In this document: piece by piece, positions 59,545 through 64,000 of the stretch
Position numbering within the stretch: position 1 is the first letter of the stretch
How the letters are laid out: each line of letters starts with the position of its first letter
Source of the DNA: Vibrio penaeicida
GTDB taxonomy: Bacteria; Pseudomonadota; Gammaproteobacteria; Enterobacterales; Vibrionaceae
Direction of reading: 5' to 3'
Length of the DNA stretch: 64,000 nt
NCBI RefSeq assembly: GCF_030689305.1
Contig: NZ_JAUYVM010000005.1
Span: 277,637 to 341,636, forward strand
Made by a program: the position numbers and the translations under genes
The notes under the pieces: model-generated
What the model was told of the DNA's origin: nothing
The model's input: the letters and a program-made list of their open reading frames with translations, nothing else
The model's database searches: none

Positions 59545-61905
59545 ATGGGAATCAAAGAACTTTGCGCAGACGATCTGTATGTACATGCTTTAAACGAAGA
59601 CTTCGAACACACTTCAACTAAGAATATCGAACCGATTGATGAAATTGTTGGGCAAGAACGCGCTCAAAAAGCCGTTGAATTCGCTATGTCCATCAAAGAA
59701 AAGGGCTATAACATTTACGCCATTGGTCGAAATGGTTTAGGTAAGCGAACCATGGTGTTGCGTTATTTAAACCGCCACCCAGTGGATAATGAGTCCACCT
59801 TCGACTGGTGCTATGTCGCGAACTTCGATGATATTCGCACACCCAAAGTGCTTAAGTTACCAGCAGGAGTGGGCACAAAATTAAGTAAAGACATCGAAAA
59901 GCTGATGACCAAGTTGGTCAAAGCGATGCCATTAGCTTTCGATAACGAGATTTACTATTCCCGTGCCGACAAGCTGAAAAACCAACTTGCGGCGAAGCAA
60001 CAAGAAAAGCTGGAAGACATCAGTAAAGATGCCAAAGAGCGTGGTATTAGTTTAACCATAACCAATCAGGGCGATTACCAATTTGTTGCTATGAACGGTG
60101 AAGATTTACACACTGAAGAATCCTTTGATGAGTTAACACCAAAAGAGCAAGACTATTTCGACAAAACCATCGATTCTTTAGAAATATCGTTGCGCACCAT
60201 GGTTCGCCAGCTAACCGAGTGGGAAGAAACGTACACCGAGAAAATCCAGAAACTGAACAGCGATGTCACGCTCGATGTGATCAGTCATTTCATCAAGCAG
60301 CTTAAGAAAGATTACTCAGAATTCACAGAAGTGAAAAAATATCTGGGTGAACTGCAAAAAGACATCATTGAAAACGTCGATATCTTTCTAGAAGAAGCAA
60401 ACGAGCAAGGCGAAGTTGCTACCGCCTCTCTAGATAAGAAGCTGCCACGCCGCTACAAGATTAATGTGTTGGTGAGCCAAAAAGACGAAAACTTCCCCAT
60501 CATTGTGGAAGACAACCCCAACTACCATAGTTTGTTTGGTTACACGGAAACGGCCACGTTCAAAGGCACGGTTTTTACCGATTTCTCGCTTATCCGAGCG
60601 GGTAGCCTTCATAAAGCCAATGGTGGTGTACTGCTGATGGATGCGGTTAAAGTACTGGAGCAGCCTTATGTGTGGGATGGTTTAAAACGTGCACTCCGTG
60701 CTCGCCAGTTAAGCTTAACCTCGTTAGAAAAGGAGCTGACCCTGACTGGGGCAGTCTCGCTGGATCCGGAACCTATTCCACTGGATGTGAAAATCATCTT
60801 GTTTGGGGATTACCGTACCTACCAGCTTTTACAACACTACGATGCCGAGTTTGGAGAGTTGTTCCGCGTAACGGCAGACTTTGAAGATGAGATGACGCGA
60901 ACCCCAGAAGCCGAGCTTCATTATGCGCGCTTTATCTCTAGTATTGTGCACGACAACGGCATGCTGCATTGCGATAAAAAAGCCATTGCTAGAATCATTG
61001 AACACAGCTCCCGCCGTGCGGGCGATTGCACCAAGCTTTCTTTGCATTCTGCTCATATTGCCAACTTGCTGCGAGAGTCTAACTATGTTGCTCGTGCTGC
61101 TAAATCCAACTTGATTCGTGCGAGCCATGTAGAGCAAGCGTTATCGAGCCAAGAGATGCGTGTCGGCAGGTTAAAAGACAGCGTTATGGAAAGTTTTACC
61201 AACGGCACCACGCTCATTCACACCGAAGGGCTAGCGATTGGGCAGGTGAATGCGCTTTCTGTACTCAGCACGAGCGATCACATGTTTGGTGCACCAAACC
61301 GGATTTCGGCGACAACGGCATACGGTGACGGTGAGGTGATTGATATTGAGCGCAATGTCGATTTGGGTGGCAGTATTCACTCAAAAGGCGTGTTGATTCT
61401 TTCGGCTTACCTAGCCTCGGTATTTGGCAAAACCGCTCGAGTCCCGTTAACTACGCATATTACGTTTGAACAATCTTATGGTGGCGTAGATGGCGATAGC
61501 GCAAGTATGGCGGAGTTTTGCGCCATTGTATCGGCATTTTCTAAACTGCCCGTTCGACAAGATATCGCCATTACAGGTTCCATGAACCAGTTTGGCGAGT
61601 CTCAGCCTATTGGTGGCGTGAACGAGAAAATTGAAGGCTTCTTTGATGTCTGTGTGATCAAAGGACGTTCACCAAACCAAGGAGTTATCATTCCGAAATC
61701 GAACGTCCATAACTTGATGCTGCGTACCGATGTGGTAGAAGCGGTTGAAAAAGGCGAGTTCCACATTTGGGCGATTGACCATGTGACCGAGGCTGTAGAA
61801 CTCTTTACGGGCAAACAACCAGGCGAATTGGGCGACGAAGGCGCTTACCCAATCGATTCTGTATTTGGTGTAGCACAAGCGAAGCTGAATGCACTGCGTA
61901 AGTAG
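59545..61905 (+). CDS. Lon-like ATP-dependent protease (LonB/YcbZ-type)
   Basis: 786 aa from ATG 59545, behind aaggag; the GTG at 59530 lies before that ribosome site. The N-terminal AAA+ region has a variant Walker A, GRNGLGKRTM, with Arg at the usual Ser/Thr. A long coiled helical insertion (about 105-290) sits inside the ATPase domain, and the second part carries GSLHKANGGVLLMDA (Walker B-like). The C-terminal Lon domain has the catalytic dyad Ser652 (DGDSASMAEF) and Lys695 (GGVNEKIEGFFDVC). It is a cytoplasmic quality-control or regulatory protease. A terminator follows at 61923. Confidence 0.9.
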   Translation: MGIKELCADDLYVHALNEDFEHTSTKNIEPIDEIVGQERAQKAVEFAMSIKEKGYNIYAIGRNGLGKRTMVLRYLNRHPVDNESTFDWCYVANFDDIRTPKVLKLPAGVGTKLSKDIEKLMTKLVKAMPLAFDNEIYYSRADKLKNQLAAKQQEKLEDISKDAKERGISLTITNQGDYQFVAMNGEDLHTEESFDELTPKEQDYFDKTIDSLEISLRTMVRQLTEWEETYTEKIQKLNSDVTLDVISHFIKQLKKDYSEFTEVKKYLGELQKDIIENVDIFLEEANEQGEVATASLDKKLPRRYKINVLVSQKDENFPIIVEDNPNYHSLFGYTETATFKGTVFTDFSLIRAGSLHKANGGVLLMDAVKVLEQPYVWDGLKRALRARQLSLTSLEKELTLTGAVSLDPEPIPLDVKIILFGDYRTYQLLQHYDAEFGELFRVTADFEDEMTRTPEAELHYARFISSIVHDNGMLHCDKKAIARIIEHSSRRAGDCTKLSLHSAHIANLLRESNYVARAAKSNLIRASHVEQALSSQEMRVGRLKDSVMESFTNGTTLIHTEGLAIGQVNALSVLSTSDHMFGAPNRISATTAYGDGEVIDIERNVDLGGSIHSKGVLILSAYLASVFGKTARVPLTTHITFEQSYGGVDGDSASMAEFCAIVSAFSKLPVRQDIAITGSMNQFGESQPIGGVNEKIEGFFDVCVIKGRSPNQGVIIPKSNVHNLMLRTDVVEAVEKGEFHIWAIDHVTEAVELFTGKQPGELGDEGAYPIDSVFGVAQAKLNALRK

Positions 61906-61922
61906 CCGAATAACATAATTTG

Positions 61923-61945
61923 AAAGGGGCGAAAGCCCCTTTTCT
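61923..61945 (+). terminator. Rho-independent terminator after Lon-like gene
   Basis: aaggggc-gaaa-gccccttttc, a GNRA-looped stem with a short T-run; also faces the LRR gene ending at 61956 on the other strand. Confidence 0.85.
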
Positions 61946-61955
61946 GTCTTAAAAG

Positions 61956-63884
61956 TTACTCAGGAAACTTTGATTTAAGATCCTTTATTTCTTGCTCTGT
62001 AAAACCTGTATTAAATAACTCTATGTTATAACCCGTCAAAGAGGTGTGGTTTTCTGGTTTAATGCTTGTATTATTTGGTGTTAAATTTTTATTATTATCT
62101 AATGTTAACCTTGTTAAAGATGGCAGGTCTTTAGAATCAAATGATTGAAGCTCATTCTCCGTAAGATCTAGATAACCTAGGTATGGTAACGTTATTCCTT
62201 CGAAAGATTTAATTTTATTATCTCTTAGGTAAACTCGCATCAAAGATTCCATTCCACTTGTATTAAAGTATGTTAGTTTATTAAAGGAAATTCGTAATGT
62301 ATGCAGATTAGATAGGTCTCTACCATCAAAAGTAGTGAGTGAATTATTGTCTATCCAAGCACTCTTTAAATTAATTGAATTAGATAGTTCGATGTCTAAA
62401 AGTTTATTATTATTCAATTGAAGATATTCTAAATTTTGTGAGTTACTTGAACTAAAATTAGAAATTCTATTATTGTTAGCATGAATGGTTATTAATGAGG
62501 TTGTTCTTGAAGTATCAAGCTCGGTTAATTTGTTGTTGTTTATAAATAACCGTTCAAATGAATTTGAAATTGGTATGTTAATTTCTTCTATATTATTGTT
62601 GGACAAATAAACAACTTTTAGTTTACTAGATTTCTAAAAGTCAACAGTCTGTATTTTATTGTCATTTGCTCTTAGATAGCGCAAGTTTGGTGTATTTGAT
62701 AAGTCAAATTGAGTTAATTTGTTTTTACTTAAGTAAGCTGATTCTAGTAAAATCTTGTTCGATATATTCAGTTCATCAATTTGGTTGTTTGTTATGGATA
62801 TGTATTTGATTGGTGCATCATTGTTTAAGTCTAATTTAGTAAGGAAATTATCTGAGAGACTCAAATAACTCAGTTCTTTTAAAGGTGAAAGATCGATGCT
62901 ACGTATATTTGATTCATTCCAGTGGAGGGTTTGTAAATGAGGAACTAACGAAAAGTTGGTATTATCAGGATGACCTGTTCTATTTAGATATAAATGTTTA
63001 AGGGATGATAATGATAGGATTTTATCTTGAATTGTATTACTACTGAGTGGATTATATGAAAGGCTTAATGTTTCAAGGCTTAACTTATCTATTCCATTTA
63101 AATCATTATCATTCAAACTATTGGAGTCTAGATAAAGATCTTTTAAATTATCCATGGAGTAAATTTTTTGAAGTAACTCCAGTTTTCTACTCTCATCACT
63201 AAATAGTTTATTATTTCTGTCTAATGATAGTACCTCCAAGTTAATTAAATCTGAAGGGTTAAATCTACTCAGACCTGTGTTATTTAAAGCAACTCTCTTT
63301 AAATTTGTAGAGGACTCCAACTTATCTAGTAATTTATAGTCTTCAATAAAAATCAAATCATTGTCAAAAATATATATTCCATCTAAGTTTTTGACAATTT
63401 CAGTGCTTATTTCTAGGTTGGTTATATTGTTTCTACTGAACTCGATATCTTTTAGATTATTTAGGCTGTTAATATCTTGAAGTGGTTTTGGTAAAACCCC
63501 ATTATTTGTTTGTAGTGCATCACGGTTTTTATAAATTAATATAGACTCTAATTTTACGAATTTACTTATTATATTTGAATCGCGACTTAAACTATTATCT
63601 AAAAGCTCTAATCCTAAGATGTTGTCATTACTATCTGGTATTGAGTTTATCAGTTCTGTTGTTAGCGTTACGTTAGATAGTGTTAAATAATTAATATCGC
63701 GGTTTGATGATAACCAATCGAAGCTCTTAACATCTGAATCACAAATGGCTTTTTTTTCTTCTATTTTACACCCTGATTGTGTTTTCGTAATGGTCGTCTC
63801 TTTTTGTTTTTCTGCCTGCGTACTTTCTCCACCACCACACGCTATCAGTCCTACTGATAGTGCGATTAACAATATTTTCTTCAT
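61956..63884 (-). pseudogene. Leucine-rich-repeat lipoprotein gene interrupted by an in-frame TAG
   Basis: One frame of 643 codons is split by a single TAG at 62634-62636. The first part (416 aa, 63884-62634) has a lipoprotein signal (KKILLIALSVGLIAC) and many 'L..L.L..N.L..' repeats. The second part (216 aa) continues the LRRs in the same frame with no gap: ...KIQTVDF, stop, KSSKLKVVYLSNNN..., so the stop falls between two repeats. The original protein was probably a surface-exposed LRR lipoprotein of 642 aa. GC is clearly lower than in the neighbours, suggesting transfer. A truncated but folded product from the first part, low readthrough, or re-initiation is possible. Confidence 0.82.
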
Positions 63885-63925
63885 TCCTAGCCTACATAGA
63901 TTTAAAAACTCTGACGCATTCTAAC

Positions 63926-64000
63926 GGCGTTGTTGATCAAATCGGCTTAAAGACCAACGACGCCATATGTGGACTCACCGTTAGTTTCGAACAGGCATAC
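63926..64000. mobile_element. Left end of an IS903-like (IS5 family) element, running off the window
   Basis: ggcgttgttgatcaaatc at 63926-63943 matches the IS903 terminal repeat (ggctttgttgaataaatc) at 15 of 18 positions. The following bases are not related to the LRR gene. Only 75 bp lie in the window, so the transposase is not seen. Confidence 0.45.

Noticed and set aside
61956..62606. Separate 216-aa LRR gene
   Set aside because: It has no ribosome site or signal peptide, and it is in frame with the preceding LRR lipoprotein across a single TAG; better read as the 3' part of one gene.

Overview
The window looks like a chromosomal segment of a Vibrio species. It has about 45% GC and carries Vibrio hallmarks: a PrtV-type M6 protease of 918 residues, a long RyhB small RNA with the invariant RyhB core and Fur boxes, a V. 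cholerae VC1184-type aminotransferase, a DUF3081-like protein, GlyGly-CTERM secretion signals, and a dispersed short element with ends reading tatacccaagt...acttgggtata. No rRNA, tRNA, CRISPR array or complete insertion sequence was seen.

Left part, 1-16.3 kb: the 3' end of a membrane protein, a GAF/GGDEF diguanylate cyclase, a secreted M6 metalloprotease with cadherin/PKD-like domains and a GlyGly-CTERM tail, then a polymorphic-toxin locus. The locus has a small anchored acidic protein, a 2451-residue SpvB/YD-repeat Rhs protein ending in an ADP-ribosyltransferase-like toxin, its immunity gene, and a displaced second toxin tip with its own immunity gene. The displaced cassette is bracketed by copies of a repeat of about 220 bp. 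The last copy abuts a decayed REP-associated tyrosine transposase (RAYT).

Secreted-protein island, 16.5-29.0 kb: eleven tandem paralogues of small secreted proteins (about 105-115 aa, two conserved cysteines, a conserved amphipathic helix) surround a secreted subtilase. I think these are OB-fold proteins of the AB5-toxin B-subunit type. They are followed by a tandem duplication of prtV in which the second copy has lost its catalytic glutamate.

Middle part, 29.5-40.3 kb: a free amino-acid 2OG-Fe dioxygenase overlapping a PLP enzyme, a PilZ protein, YqhD aldehyde reductase with a LysR regulator, a membrane GGDEF protein, an orphan YejF ATPase, a LuxR-type regulator and four of the small repeat-element or inverted-repeat copies.

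Catabolic island, 40.3-58.2 kb: a complete 4-hydroxyphenylacetate (homoprotocatechuate) meta-cleavage pathway. The order of reaction is hydroxylase (HpaC reductase plus an Acinetobacter C2-type oxygenase, + strand), then HpaD, HpaE, HpaF, HpaG1/G2, HpaH, HpaI and GabD, yielding pyruvate and succinate. Joined to it are the HpaA-type AraC regulator, a tripartite tricarboxylate-type transporter (TctABC), a universal stress protein, a second aldehyde dehydrogenase, a PuuB-like amine oxidase and a cupin. The last three suggest that an aromatic amine or related compound feeds the pathway.

Right end, 58.3-64.0 kb: ryhB, a Phd/YefM-ParE toxin-antitoxin pair, a Lon-like protease, a leucine-rich-repeat lipoprotein gene interrupted by an in-frame amber codon, and the first bases of an IS903-like element running off the window.
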